A stretch of 64,000 nucleotides of DNA from Massospora cicadina (Eukaryota; Entomophthoromycota; Entomophthoromycetes; Entomophthorales; Entomophthoraceae), in NCBI GenBank assembly GCA_022478985.1, contig JAKSZP010002713.1, positions 1 through 64,000 of the forward strand, in the 5' to 3' direction. The position numbers and the translations under genes were made by a program. Within the stretch, counting starts at the first letter, position 1. Each line of letters begins with the position of its first letter. The notes under the pieces were generated by a model. That model was not told the DNA's origin and searched no databases. It saw nothing but the letters and a program-made list of their open reading frames with translations. Of this stretch, positions 47,001 through 58,500 are shown one piece after another.

Positions 47001-48050
47001 TTTATTATTAGTTTTTCTTATGAAAAGCCAAAAGCAGTCGTAAGCCTTTTTTCTAATAAAACCAAAGCATCGTCAGTCTTAGTTGGCACAAATTAACAAC
47101 CATGATAATATTGTTCCACATATTGAATCTGAAAACAAACCTATATTCTTTAGCTATAATAGTATGGGGCAACCTCACCCAATCTTAACATATTATCCAT
47201 TTTTCTGTTTACAATGTTTAGGAAAAATGAGAATTAGTTTGCCAGGTTGATTGCTCACTATTTTTTGAAATAAGTGACAAAAAGGCATCCATGCCACCTT
47301 GAAGCAAGATGTCCATAAGGCACTTGCTAATGAATCTAATAGTTTTAGTGCATTTAGCTTAAAAAGGCATAGAAAAATTAAAGGGGATTACATCTGGGAC
47401 AAGGCTCTTTCTATTAGGGACCTAAAACAGCTTCTCACAACTCTACATTAGTCACTGAGATGAACATCACAATGAGGGCAGTTATTCCTTAATTTTTGTA
47501 TAAATGTAGAAATGTTTAGTTGTTTCTGCGGCACTACATCAGACTATTACAAATTGACATAACATTGGTGATTAACCATTGATAGTTCTTCAGGGGTGGA
47601 AGAAATTTAACCGTTGCTGGCTCACATCTTTATACTAGAACTTTCTTGCTAGTGGGTGGTGAACAATCAGGAAATAGTGTGTTGATTTTTTCTATAATGA
47701 TCTGGGTATCCCAGATTAAATATTCACCAGTGTTGATATGCTCAGTCAAGTTCTTATAGGAGAATGGTGTCTGCAACCCACCTCAAGCCAAAACAGTTCT
47801 GTACCAACTTACTGATGTATTTCATTCCAAGTGATCAATAGTTGGAGCCATGCAACTTCAGCAATGCACACATGATGACAACTATTAATGATCTATTTTG
47901 CTACAACAGTGATTTGATGCTTTAGAAGACACACACCTTATTGTCAGTAAAGAGTGAGTGAATTAAATGAGTTGGTAATGCCTGCAGCATCAAAAAAATT
48001 TAGATTACAAACTCTAAATTATTTGTGCGAAATTTTCTCCATCAGTGATG
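47001..48050. other. No recognisable gene
   Basis: AT-rich sequence between the end of E and the LINE-e remnant. Part may be decayed LINE-e RT, but I could not align any motif. Confidence 0.4.
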
Positions 48051-48059
48051 AACTTCCAG

Positions 48060-48775
48060 TATCTTAGCCAAGTAAAGGAAATAGTTAATAAGCAATGGTG
48101 CGAAAAACTGACAACTAAGGCTTCAAACTGGGATATTCAAGGCTTAAAAAACACCACAGAAAAATGTAATGTATGCAATCCATTAGTATAAGATCGCCTT
48201 TCTGAATGTGAGGGTGGGTCATATTAATTACTTTACAAGATACATCCATGATGGGGTCATAGATGCCAAGGTTCGCTTTAAGAACAAGAAGTTCCAAATA
48301 GCAAGGAATATATGCCAAGGACAAAGGTTAGCAATCAGTTGTAGCATTTTCCTAATACATTAATTTCCAACATTGAATGCATTTACTTATAGCTTAAGTA
48401 CTGCTACCCAATTAAAAAACCTGCGGGTGGAGGGGATCTTCAGGAGTATATATCTCAAAGATAGTAAATCTCTTATTTTCTCATAAGAAAATAAGGATTA
48501 ACGCTCATTAATTTAGGCAAGTGTCAGTTGTATTCATAGTAATTGACTTTATTAGGGCACATTAAAATCCACAGTGTTGAGAACAAGTGGATATCATTTA
48601 AAGAAATTCTTGTGGCCGCAATAAATCATCACCTGCCAAACAGTGACTCTAATGGAGCATCAGAACATCAGCAGGAGGATTATGATAGGAATACAATAGT
48701 TTAGTATAGGACATGGAGGCCCTAAACCCTGAAATGTTAAGTGTAACCATAGTGATGCTGATGCCTGCGCCGCCT
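48060..48775 (-). pseudogene. LINE-e: endonuclease remnant
   Basis: The minus strand has YLELLVLKANLGIYDPIMD, HPHIQKGDLILMDCIHYIFL (48324-48115), aligning with the LINE-b endonuclease block LELRILKATLGSMDALL and PHVHNGQLRSMTHIDLIL. Nucleotides at 48640-48770 still resemble the ORF2 start of LINE-b. Heavily decayed, so older than LINE-b and -c. Confidence 0.55.
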
Positions 48776-49489
48776 TAGGAGTGGTGTGTCAAAAATTTTA
48801 TTTTAGGCCTTGATGAGATCTTGTATGACCAACCATATGAACTAAAATTTTAACGAAATATATAATCACAAGTAATCAGACTATGTCCTTTGATCAGATA
48901 CGTTTCCCGCGCTAGCATTAATACTTAGAATTAATCTACTAAGTAACTCTCAGTCTGACTCCATCATTAACCTATTTATTCCTGCAATACTTGCCTTTAA
49001 AGTCCCATACTCCAGCTATCAAGCTGGATAAAGCCATGCACACCTTCAGAACAAAGAAGGTCACCAATGCAAAAGGTTTTCTGCTTACTCAGATGACTGA
49101 TCTAGGACACCTTGGATGAGAGATTGGTGGCGGCTGTCTCTCATTGTTTGTCTTTCCCACCCCAAAACCTACTCTCAATTTAAACAACCTTTATTACTGA
49201 ATCTGCAGAGAGTTATTTTCTGATGATCTAAAAGCTCTTTTTACATTTTAGAAATATAGTTAAATTAAATGACATTAAGTAAATGCCCTTTTCAAAGAAC
49301 TAATTCAACCTAGAGCACCTTTTCTGTGAAATTTTGATATCTGGGACAACCCCAGGTAACAATATGTTACTAAAAGAAGTTAATACTAATTAGAGTGTAA
49401 AAAAAAGGAATGCAATGGGCTAGAAATATGCAACAAATTCCTTAAATGCCAAAACATAGTGGAAAATCAAAACTTAGAATTAGATGAAT
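48776..49489. other. No recognisable gene
   Basis: About 700 bp of AT-rich sequence with no reading frame or repeat I can assign. Confidence 0.4.
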
Positions 49490-49505
49490 AAAACTAAAGT
49501 TGGAA

Positions 49506-49763
49506 CCCTCTACCACTGCCTCCCAAGTTCAATCCCGGTAATGGACTTTGGGTAGGGGATTATTTTGACCGTGTTGATTTTTGCACACCAATGCCCCAAA
49601 CCAAGATAGCGAATAGCAAAGGCGGTCCATGGAGTTCCTGGCCAATCATACGCCGCACATGGAGGTTTTCCAGGTTTTATCCTCCTTTCCTATTTTCTTC
49701 ACTTCCCTAATCGGTGTGGTATTGTCCCCAGGTCAGCCCACCTTGAATAAAATTTAAAGCCTA
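49506..49763 (+). mobile_element. SINE2: 5'-truncated tRNA-derived SINE
   Basis: AAAACTAAAGTTGGAA (49490-49505) and AAAACTAAATTTGGAA (49764-49779) are a 16-bp target duplication with one mismatch. The 258-bp insert starts within a tRNA-like head (CCACTGCCTCCCAAGTTCAA, B box AGTTCAATCCCGG at 49526-49538); the A box is lost. It ends with GTCCCCAGGTCAGCCCACCT (49724-49743) and TTGAATAAAATTT. About 70 bp before the end also resemble the 3' UTR of LINE-a. Confidence 0.7.
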
Positions 49764-49779
49764 AAAACTAAATTTGGAA

Positions 49780-50245
49780 GATAAAATAAAAAATGAATCA
49801 TTTAAAAATTGCGCAGTTCTATCTTAATTTTTTTGAACTTATTTAAACCTTCACCCTCATTCTCTAAGTATAATATCCAACAGCATGAAAAATGTATAAT
49901 GTTAAGTTATATTGCATTACCTAGTTAGTCAGAATTTATAAAAAAACCCATTTAAATTTAGCAAAGCTAATAGGCAGTAAGACCATGTTTTATGATCAGC
50001 ACTTCCCATATTTTTACTCTTGCAGCTCTTTCCCTTACCTTAACAGAATGACAATGCCCTATGGAATCTATATTCAAATGTGGTTTTTTGCATACCAACA
50101 ATGGTAGCTAGCCTATCCCTTAAAGGTTGGGTTCCTGACATTACCCTTGTGGCCATGTCAATTCATAGCTTTATGTTGCTATTGTTTTGATTAGATTATG
50201 TTCTAGTATTTAATTATTGCTTCAATTGATACTTGCCTTTTTGGT
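49780..50245. other. No recognisable gene
   Basis: AT-rich spacer between SINE2 and LINE-c; nothing recognised. Confidence 0.4.
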
Positions 50246-50262
50246 CACATTGCCTCATAGTA
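50246..50262 (+). repeat. Left target-site duplication of LINE-c
   Basis: CACATTGCCTCATAGTA, repeated perfectly at 55556-55572. Confidence 0.88.
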
Positions 50263-50417
50263 ACCATTAAACTAAGGTAAGCTAACCAGGGGACGGGCTT
50301 ACTGAAATACATAATGGGATAAGGGGAGGCGAAGTATAACTAAATTAGGCACCCCAGAGTAGACGAGCTACCCATTTTGGAAGCAGGTACCACCAGGTAT
50401 GGGGGGTTACGTGCGCT

Positions 50418-53400
50418 ACTATGAGGGGGTTTCCCCTATTATGGAGCAGGTTTGGAGGAAGGGGTCCGTGTGTAGGATCCAGACTGGGAACCATGACTCA
50501 ACGAGCCTTTGTTGCCTCAGCTTCATGTATCCGTATAGCCAGAATCAGAAGTGTTCCAGTAGGTTAGGTGGAATCTGCTGATTGTCCCATGGACGGTGGA
50601 TATGGTTCCCTTGAAAGCATCCAGTGCTATGATGTGGATTGTCCACATTGTAATGGTAACTATCAGGGAGTGGAGGGTATGTGGTATTGGGGATTTGAGT
50701 TGGGGCGTGAGGAGGCTCCTGGAGATTGATAATTCCTGATTATTGTGGGTCCTTGGCAGGCGCGCAACTTCCCGCCATATGTCTTTAGATGGGGGCATGC
50801 TTCAAGGTGGTTTAGGGTGCTATCCCCTCCACACACTGTGCACTCTTCATTAAGAGGGTTGGAGCGATCTGCTGTTCTGCAGGCTCTTCTGAGGCGACGC
50901 CATGTGTTAGCTCTTACCTTTGTCTGAGGGAGCGGATGATGTGGTAGCCTCCATATTGTATTCTGTGTTGTGAGATTGTATGGGATTTCTAAAGAATCCA
51001 GGTAGTCAATTCTTGCAATGACTGGGGCCACGTCATGTGTGTCCCTCTGGGGTGGTCCTCTGGGTTCCTTAGTGTGAAGTGGGCTCTGGGCCTTCCCCTC
51101 CCTGGCTCGTGCCTGTGAGTGTGACGGACCACCCCATGTGCCAAATGGTGCGGAGGAGGCGCTTAAAGTGTGAAGGGGTTCCATGAGGGCCTGCTGCGAT
51201 GGTTTGCAAGGTATGTGAGCAGGATGGACGGGTTGTGTGTGTTTAATAGTTTGAGTGCCTGTGCATAGTTGGCCCTCGCCACTCTGGACCAGTGTTGTTG
51301 TGGGAGGTCTGGTGCTAGGACTTCCTTTATCCAGGTGCCCAGTATACGGTTGGCATGGACCTCAAAGTCTATTAGGCCCATGACTCCACTGGAGCGTGGT
51401 CCAAAGAGTGTTTTCACCCATTCAGGTGGCCGAGTCCCAGGCCACAGTGATACCTGGATAAGTGCGTGGATTGAGTACATTAAAGTAGGTGACAAGGATA
51501 TTGCGTGTGCAGGGAACCACAGCATTAGGAGGTTGAGTAAGTTGGCAATCGTTAATTGCCCCGTTAGTCCTGGGGCTCTTCCATTAAGGGAGGCGACGCG
51601 GTTGGACAACCGCTGTAGTCTGTGTTCTTCATTGTCTCATTGGAGTACCCCCCTGTCTCCAGCCATACCCCAAGGTGGCAGACAGGGTTGATTTAAGGAG
51701 ATGAAGAGAAGGGAAGGATGAGAGAGTTGTTCCTTTGTGGGGGGCTGTGAGGTTTGGGTGTTGTAACCCAGTTGTTAGTGTACTTTCCTAAGAGGATTAT
51801 TTCCGTTTTCCTTTTGTTGAGCAACGCGTTGCTCACTATGGAATATTCATCTAGTGAGTGCTCCAGTTGGCGGGCACCATTATTTTTAGCTAACCAGATA
51901 TGCAGTCATCTGCAAAGGCTAGTACCTTGATTGGTGACTGGCCTTGTGTAGTTATGCCCATGAGGCGTGAGTTGGCGACGTGAAGGAGTGGATCAAGGCT
52001 GGGACCATCTAGTACTAAAAAAAGGAGTGGATCAAAGCTAAATTTGTGCAGCAGCGGGCTGAGGGGGTCCCCTTGTTTGAGCCCTCTTCTTGGTGTGATT
52101 TTGTTGTTTAGAAAGACAGGGCCGCATACAGTCATGGTTGCAGATTTTGTGAGGAGCATCGCCCAGTTCATGAATATGAGTGGGAGTTTGAAGGCGCTCA
52201 GGCATTCTTCAGGTACGTCCAGCTAATGCGGTCATATTTCCTTCTCCTGGTCTAGGAATACCAGGGCTCATGTTGCTTTGGACTGACATATGTTGGCGAT
52301 GGAGTGTATATTGGTCCAGATTGAACTCCTTGGAATGAAATAAAGCTGATTGGGTGACAGGTTATTGGAGATTATTGTGCCTAATATGGTTGCTAAAATT
52401 TTTTTGAGTAGTTTTGTATCATTGTTAAAGAGTGAAATTGGACGCCAGTTGTCCAGGTCCAGTTTGTCACCTTTTTTAGACAGGGTTATGACATAGGAGT
52501 CCTGGCCACCAGGCAGGAGGCGTGTCTCCAGCAGGCACTTGTTCATTGATGCTATGAGGAGTGGGCGATTTATTTGAAATATTTTTTATAAAATTTGTAA
52601 GGTATGCCATCAAGCCCTGGGCATTTCCTACGTGGTGCACCGCGGACTGAGTCCCAGAGCTCCTCCTGTGTTATTATGTTTAGGGGGTTGTAGTCCAGCA
52701 GTGTGATTTGTATTCTGGCAGTGTGTATAAGATCCTTAATTTTTGGGGGGTCATTTGGGGTGCCACAATATAGTTTGGTATAATAGCGGTGTACTTCCAT
52801 CTTGACCTCCGTTGTGTCAGTATCCATGGTGTCATCAACTTTGAGGACCTGTGTTCATGTGGGCTTGTTGCATCGGGATTGGAATTGGAAGAAGTACATC
52901 TAGCAGGTTTTGCCTTTTTTTATGAACTTACCTTTTCTCAATTTTTGATTCTGTGCTGGTGTTTAAGTATGAGGGCGTTTAGGCGGGCAAATATTTCCGC
53001 CCATTTGTGCCCCCAGTTGGGGCTGTAGCCTGACTTCAGGGTGTTGAGCTTGAGATGGTCCATTTCTGCCAAGGTGCGCCTGATTTTGGCTGTGTCAACA
53101 GTGTACTTACATGAGTCGAGGTGACAAGTTTTCTTTATTAGTTCAGTTTTGAAATATGCCAAGGTTTCAATAAGATCTGATATGAATGGGGTTGTGAATT
53201 CTGGGTTTGTGGCCTCAAGTTCAACCCAGTCAGAAATTTGGGCAATTTTATGTTTTCCAGGTGCAGCTTCCTCCAGGTTGATGCATGTGTGGGAGTTTGG
53301 GTTGGCAAGAGCTGCACCAAAACAAGTCAGTGGTCAGAAAATTTGCTTTTTTGTTGTGAATTTGGAGATGTTCAAACGGTGGGTTTTCAGTGTGAGGATG

Positions 53401-54000
53401 TAGTCGATGCAGCTCATTGAGGTGAGCATTCCCTCATGTATGATGGGGCGGGTCATGTTGGGAACTGAGTGGTGACTGGGGGAGGGTATCATATAAGCCT
53501 AGGAATGCCTCTGTTGCATGGAACTCAATGTGCCCCAGTGGGTATCCCCTGGGATTAGGCCATTGGTCCATGTTGGGGTTATTACAACAGTTGAAGTCGC
53601 CCAGTAGTATGTTATCTGGTGGGAGGGTGAGAGTTGAAACAGTTTTTAGAAATTGTTTTCTCTCGTTTGTGGTGCACAGTGCATAGATGCATGATATCAA
53701 AATCGTGTCCTCTTGATTTATGACCGTTGCAACCAGGAAGCGACTGTGCAGATATGATGAGGAGTTTGTGATTTTTAGTTTTTTGTTATTTTAGATGACC
53801 ACCCCATAGTGTGTCGTCCATACCAATAGGGATGGCGAGACCCTTGCTGACCAGGATCCCTCTTCCCCCTGTAGACAGTGGGTTTCTTGGATTACAAAAT
53901 ATCTACAAGGGTTTTTGCAGGAAGTTAGCTTTATGGCTTGGGATGCATGAGCCCTGGCTCCCGCAATGTTTATCATCCCCATTGTCACTGAGGTGCCCAC
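50418..54000 (-). pseudogene. LINE-c ORF2: endonuclease / RT / zinc motif
   Basis: Start block VTMGMINIAGARA (54000-53960), IQETHCL, GDFNCC, SDHWL-type block near 53330. RT: CPGLDGIPYKFYKKY, SKKGDKLDLDNWRPISL, FIPRSSIWTNIH, GLKQGDPLSPLLHKFSFD and the catalytic AFADDCI (about 51900-51925). Thumb region 51609-51163; zinc motif C-TV-C-GGDSTLN-H-LEA-C near 50820; end WLYGYMKLRQQRLVESW with stop near 50418. About a dozen breaks. A 39-bp micro-insertion lies in the palm region. Confidence 0.8.
51983..52039 (+). repeat. Micro-insertion 3: 21 bp with 18-bp TSD, in frame in the LINE-c RT
   Basis: AAGGAGTGGATCAAGGCT (51983-52000) and AAGGAGTGGATCAAAGCT (52022-52039) flank 21 bp that read GGGACCATCTAGTACTAA plus A's. 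The net gain is 39 bp (13 codons), so the RT frame stays open: the protein reads SFDPLL, the extra residues, SLDPLL. Confidence 0.8.
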
Positions 54001-54004
54001 AGCG

Positions 54005-55460
54005 CCTCAGGGGCAGTTGGGAGGGCCACCCAGCCCACACCCAACGCCCTTTTTTCTAGCCCTGCTTCATGTTACTAGGCCAGTATATTATGTGACATTG
54101 TCTGAATCCATACCCTGTGTCAATTTCTTGCAGATATTGCGGTTTTTTAAATTTGTTGCAGATTTTCCCGCTCATGACTCATGGTGGGCCAGTGTGGTGC
54201 ACTGATTTGTTTCTGTGGTTTTGGGGTGCAAATTTGGAAAATTGTGTCCCGCTTTTTCGCCCATAATGGATTTGAATTGTTCTGCTAAGTTCACTTGATT
54301 GATACCATTTGGTAATTCAGTTGCATTGTTGAAAAATTTTCATTTTGGGCGTACTTATCTGATTGGGTGGCTCAGATATTTCCTACATGTTCTCCTCAGC
54401 TTGGGCAGTCTGTTCTGATTAGTTGGCTTAGATCATTTCCTCTACGTCCTCCTGAATTTTGCTGGGGTTGATGGCAGAGACTGCAAGTGATGCAGCCTTG
54501 GCCGCTTCCCGCTTGTGGGCCTTCTGCAGCATTTTGCATGCTTTGGGTGTTACTGAGTATATGATGAGGTAGTGCCCATCCTCTCCCAGTGGAAGACTTG
54601 GTTGGCGTCAGTAGTTTAACTGTATTCTACGTCATCTTCGTTTATGGTGTCATCGCAGAAGTCTGGCTGCCATGATGCCCTCCTTTACAGGACAAGCATG
54701 TTCCTTGTGCCCCAATGTGGTGCAGTGTTTGCAGATAGGCGGTGCGCATTCTGGTGTGACAGGAATGGCTCTGACCCCTTCCTGTCTGGGAGGTGAAACT
54801 CCGCTGTATGAGGGATTCTTGTGAGGTCTGCGGCCACCTTAAGGACTGGGTGGATCTTGGCAATTGCCTTTCCTGTGCATAGGTTTGGCATCAGGTGAAA
54901 CCGCTGCTATTTGAGTTGTTTAATTTCTCCATAGTGGGTAAGTCCAGCTTGGAGTTCCTCCTCAATTTTCTTATGGGGGAGTGTGATGGGGAGCATGTCA
55001 AAGAGAAAAAAAGTGTTTGCTTTTTTCCATCTGGTGCGCATGGTGCGCACAATTTGTTTGCCCTCATGGAGAGCAACTTCGATGCATACTTTTGTGGCGG
55101 TATCTTCATCTTCTTCAGTCCAAAGCCCAAATTGACCCAACTGTGTGGGACCATATCGATGTTAATGTACATCGCATAGGGGAAGAGGAAGGCCTGTGCC
55201 TAGCATACTTTCTCCCACTGATTTGGAGACTTGACCCCTAGGTAGAGTCAGAGCCCATGCTCTACCTTGGATAGGGTTGATTATATTGGATTTCCAAGTA
55301 TTAATTATGTTTCATGGTGAACTTCACAAACCTGGGCGGTGCCTCAGTTTGTGGTTTTTTGGTGGCCATGTTTCCTTGTCCATATACAGGGCAATTCTTG
55401 CCCTTTGGCGCACTGTTTTGTCCATCGCCTGTTATGGCTTTTGCCCATTTTAATTGGTGT
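54005..55460 (-). pseudogene. LINE-c ORF1 (gag-like, CCHC)
   Basis: Readable blocks: KWAKAITGDGQNSAPKGKN near the start, VALHEGKQIVRTMRTRWKKA and IEEELQAGLTHYGEIKQL (55140-54907), LCTGKAIAKI (54880-54850), and knuckle C-KH-C-TTLG-H-KEHA-C (about 54690-54735) with all ligands kept. Alignment with LINE-b ORF1 is clear. Several stops and frame changes. The exact start is not certain. Confidence 0.65.
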
Positions 55461-55572
55461 TTGTTAAATACGCCCATCACTCATGTGTGATTATCAAAAA
55501 TTGCTGCTTGAATCAAATTGTAGTAACTAAAGTTATTGTTACAGGAAAGAAAAGCCACATTGCCTCATAGTA

Positions 55573-58500
55573 TATATTTGGTAAAATTTAGTCAGGTACA
55601 ATGACAATTATTTATCTATAAAGATTCCAATTAAACCCTTACCAGTCTACCAGCGCTAAATTTTGAATCCCTAATTTATATAATTTACCTTGCCCTTATA
55701 GCCATGGGCAATCTAATACATATTAAGAACTCCCTCGCCTCAGAGCAGCTGAAAGTGCATTGTTATTAGGGTTTTATTCTCCTTGGCCATGTGCTAGCGT
55801 CAAGTTGTAATAAGTGAATTGTAATGGTTCTAATGCCACAAATCTAGGGCATTAGTCTCTTTTAATAGTTCAAATATTATACAACTGACTTGATTTTAAG
55901 TGCTTCTTAGTTATTCATTCTTTGCACCAATGTGAAACTATAAATTCAGAGAAGCATTTAATGAAGAGGCTGCCATTTGAAAATGGTATCATGTTCTAAT
56001 AATAGCTTCTTAATCCTACTCATGACCAAGACTATGAGCAACAAGCCATTGAAAGTACTAGATAATGCGTTGTTCTTTATCTATCATGATATTAAACACC
56101 TATCTTAAGAATAAGGTTTCATTTTTTTTCTAAGTGTTTGTCTTTATAAAGATTACCTTTAGTTATTATGTAAACTGACCTGTGTAATTAAGATATTATG
56201 CTGCTTCACTAGTTTCAATAGCCTACTTTCAAACCCATTTTGGCTCTGGGTGTAAGGGCGCCAGAAGGAATATTCATGCCTTATTAATTAAATTTTTCCT
56301 ATACTTATATATTTTAAGAAGGATATTCGTCCCATATAAATCATACCTATTAGAGCGCTATGGCTTAATTAAAAGCTACAGTGAGATGTTTGGGACTATA
56401 TCAATGCAGATTTAGGTTATAAAGGCTTTTATAAATGATAAAACTAATGCTACAAAAATAACACATTTAAAAGAAAATTGGTCAATCTACGGCATGAATA
56501 TTCGCAATCATGATCTGTGTGGCTTAGGGAAGAAATCTTGGAGATGAATTAATGTCATTTTAATCTAGTTATTTAAGTTGGCACTTGGTTGACGCTTTAG
56601 TAGCAGCCTACTTGAAGGCTTTTTTCCACTTTGTAAGTCTTTTCAATATTAGGTTAAACTATCAAATAATCACCATTGTGTCATAAATAAATTGGGATAG
56701 TAGCATCATATTTCTTATTAAGGGTCAGTTATATCTATAAGGGAGTCTTAAGTGGGGTCATCTGCATCTATTCCTTAATATGGATAAGCATGAGCTTTGT
56801 GGTACAATGCAAACAGCAGGAACGAATTTAGTACTATACTATGGTAATTAAAGTTATTAAAAACTTTACCATTAGGAATATTTAGTGAGTGACACGTAGA
56901 TTTTGACAAGATCATAAGTGATCTCTTGGCAAAGATTAGTGACTACAGTAGATTTGCTGCTGCACACCTTAGAAATTGGTAAAAGCTCAGCAGGTAAACT
57001 GTTTAACATCTCTAGATTAAGCTAAGAATCACAAAGGTGACTTTCACAAAATCTAAGGAGGAGTATCATGTATATTAAAAACTTATAAAAAGTATTTTGT
57101 TACTTGTTGTACTGGGTGCGTTTCATTTGTAAAACATGGGAGGTTCCATGGACTAAAATTTTAACTTTAATTTTCTCCGCTTCATGAGCATTAGCAGCAA
57201 AGGGAACACAAATTAATCATCTACAAAAAATTACCTTTAAGAAAGGTGACAGCAGGGAAGAGATCCTCTTGTTTCTCCAACACTTTCATACTAGACACAG
57301 GGTTTCTACCCCATACCTGAATGTTCACTATTATGCATAGTTGAGATAGGCTGTTAATAGGTGATTTTTTGTATAAAGTACAGCTTTGCATAAGCATGAG
57401 GTAGAGTTCAGATGGTATATATGGGGGCCTTCATTCTGTGGTGAGCGCTAGCCACTGAAAATCCTGATGGGTACACATGAGGCCATAAGAAACAGCCACA
57501 CCTTATGAGAACCCCTTGGCACCAGTGGCATATTATTGCGGCTGCTTGTGTTTTGAAAATATGCCCCTCTTGGTGTGTTGTTTATCAGATTATTTATTAG
57601 GCACTTTTAAACAGATTAAACAATCCAATATAGATATTATGCAAAAAAACGCAACTTAATCTCTAAAGCAATCAAAATTACTTTTTTATTGAATTAACTA
57701 TTCTTAAGCTGCTATAGCTAACTCATTAAATTTTTTTGTTAGCATAAGGAAATACTAACTTTAATAATATAGCAAAATTTTTTTAGATAAAACATTATAG
57801 AGTTGCAGTAAATTCTCTGCATACTTTTTAAAATAGTGTTAAGTTCTTGGGTAGGATAAAATAAATGGCTATAGGTACTGGATGCAATAATACTGTCAGA
57901 CAGATAGTTAGTAAAGTATAAACTGGGATTCTGGTAAAGATACTTAAAATTAAAGAGAGTATAAAGAATGCACATGCCATATCTGTGGAAAGGGCTTAGA
58001 AATTATAACTTCTGGTTGAGAAATATGGAGAGTAGTTACAAATTATTATACTCACCTCAGACAACGACTCATTGCTGGTAAGTTGTGTCACTTGTGCTCA
58101 AGATTGCCAATGTGACTGCAAACATTTGTTAATACTTATCTATGGGCTCAAGTTACAAAGAGTTTCCATTTTATTGAGAAAAGTTTAGTCAGAGCTTAGT
58201 ACCAGGTAGGGGATATCTTTTTGTCAAAATTAACATTAGCCCAATTGTGGCATTTGCAATTCATTGTGACTCAATTTTGAGCACTTAAATATGGAGCTCA
58301 GAATAACTCACTTTGATGCATAATGTTTGACCTCTTTGTTGCACATTGATAAATCTATAAATTATTTAGTCTTTATCTGATAGCCACAGTTAGATCATTT
58401 GCCATCCCTTAGGTTTTCGCCACATTTGTGCATTGTAATTACCCCTAACATATGGTATTGAAGCCTATCATATTCTAATAAATCATCATCTTAATTTCTA

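Larger units (their letters stand above)
50263..55555 (-). mobile_element. LINE-c: full-length L1-like LINE, 5.29 kb
   Basis: Bounded by the perfect 17-bp duplication at 50246-50262 and 55556-55572. Same layout as LINE-b: ORF1 then ORF2 on the minus strand, and 3' end GTCCCCTGGTTAGCTTACCT (50275-50294) with a short TAGTTTAATGG tail. More decayed than LINE-b. The first about 300 bp of the 5' region are poorly aligned. Confidence 0.9.
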
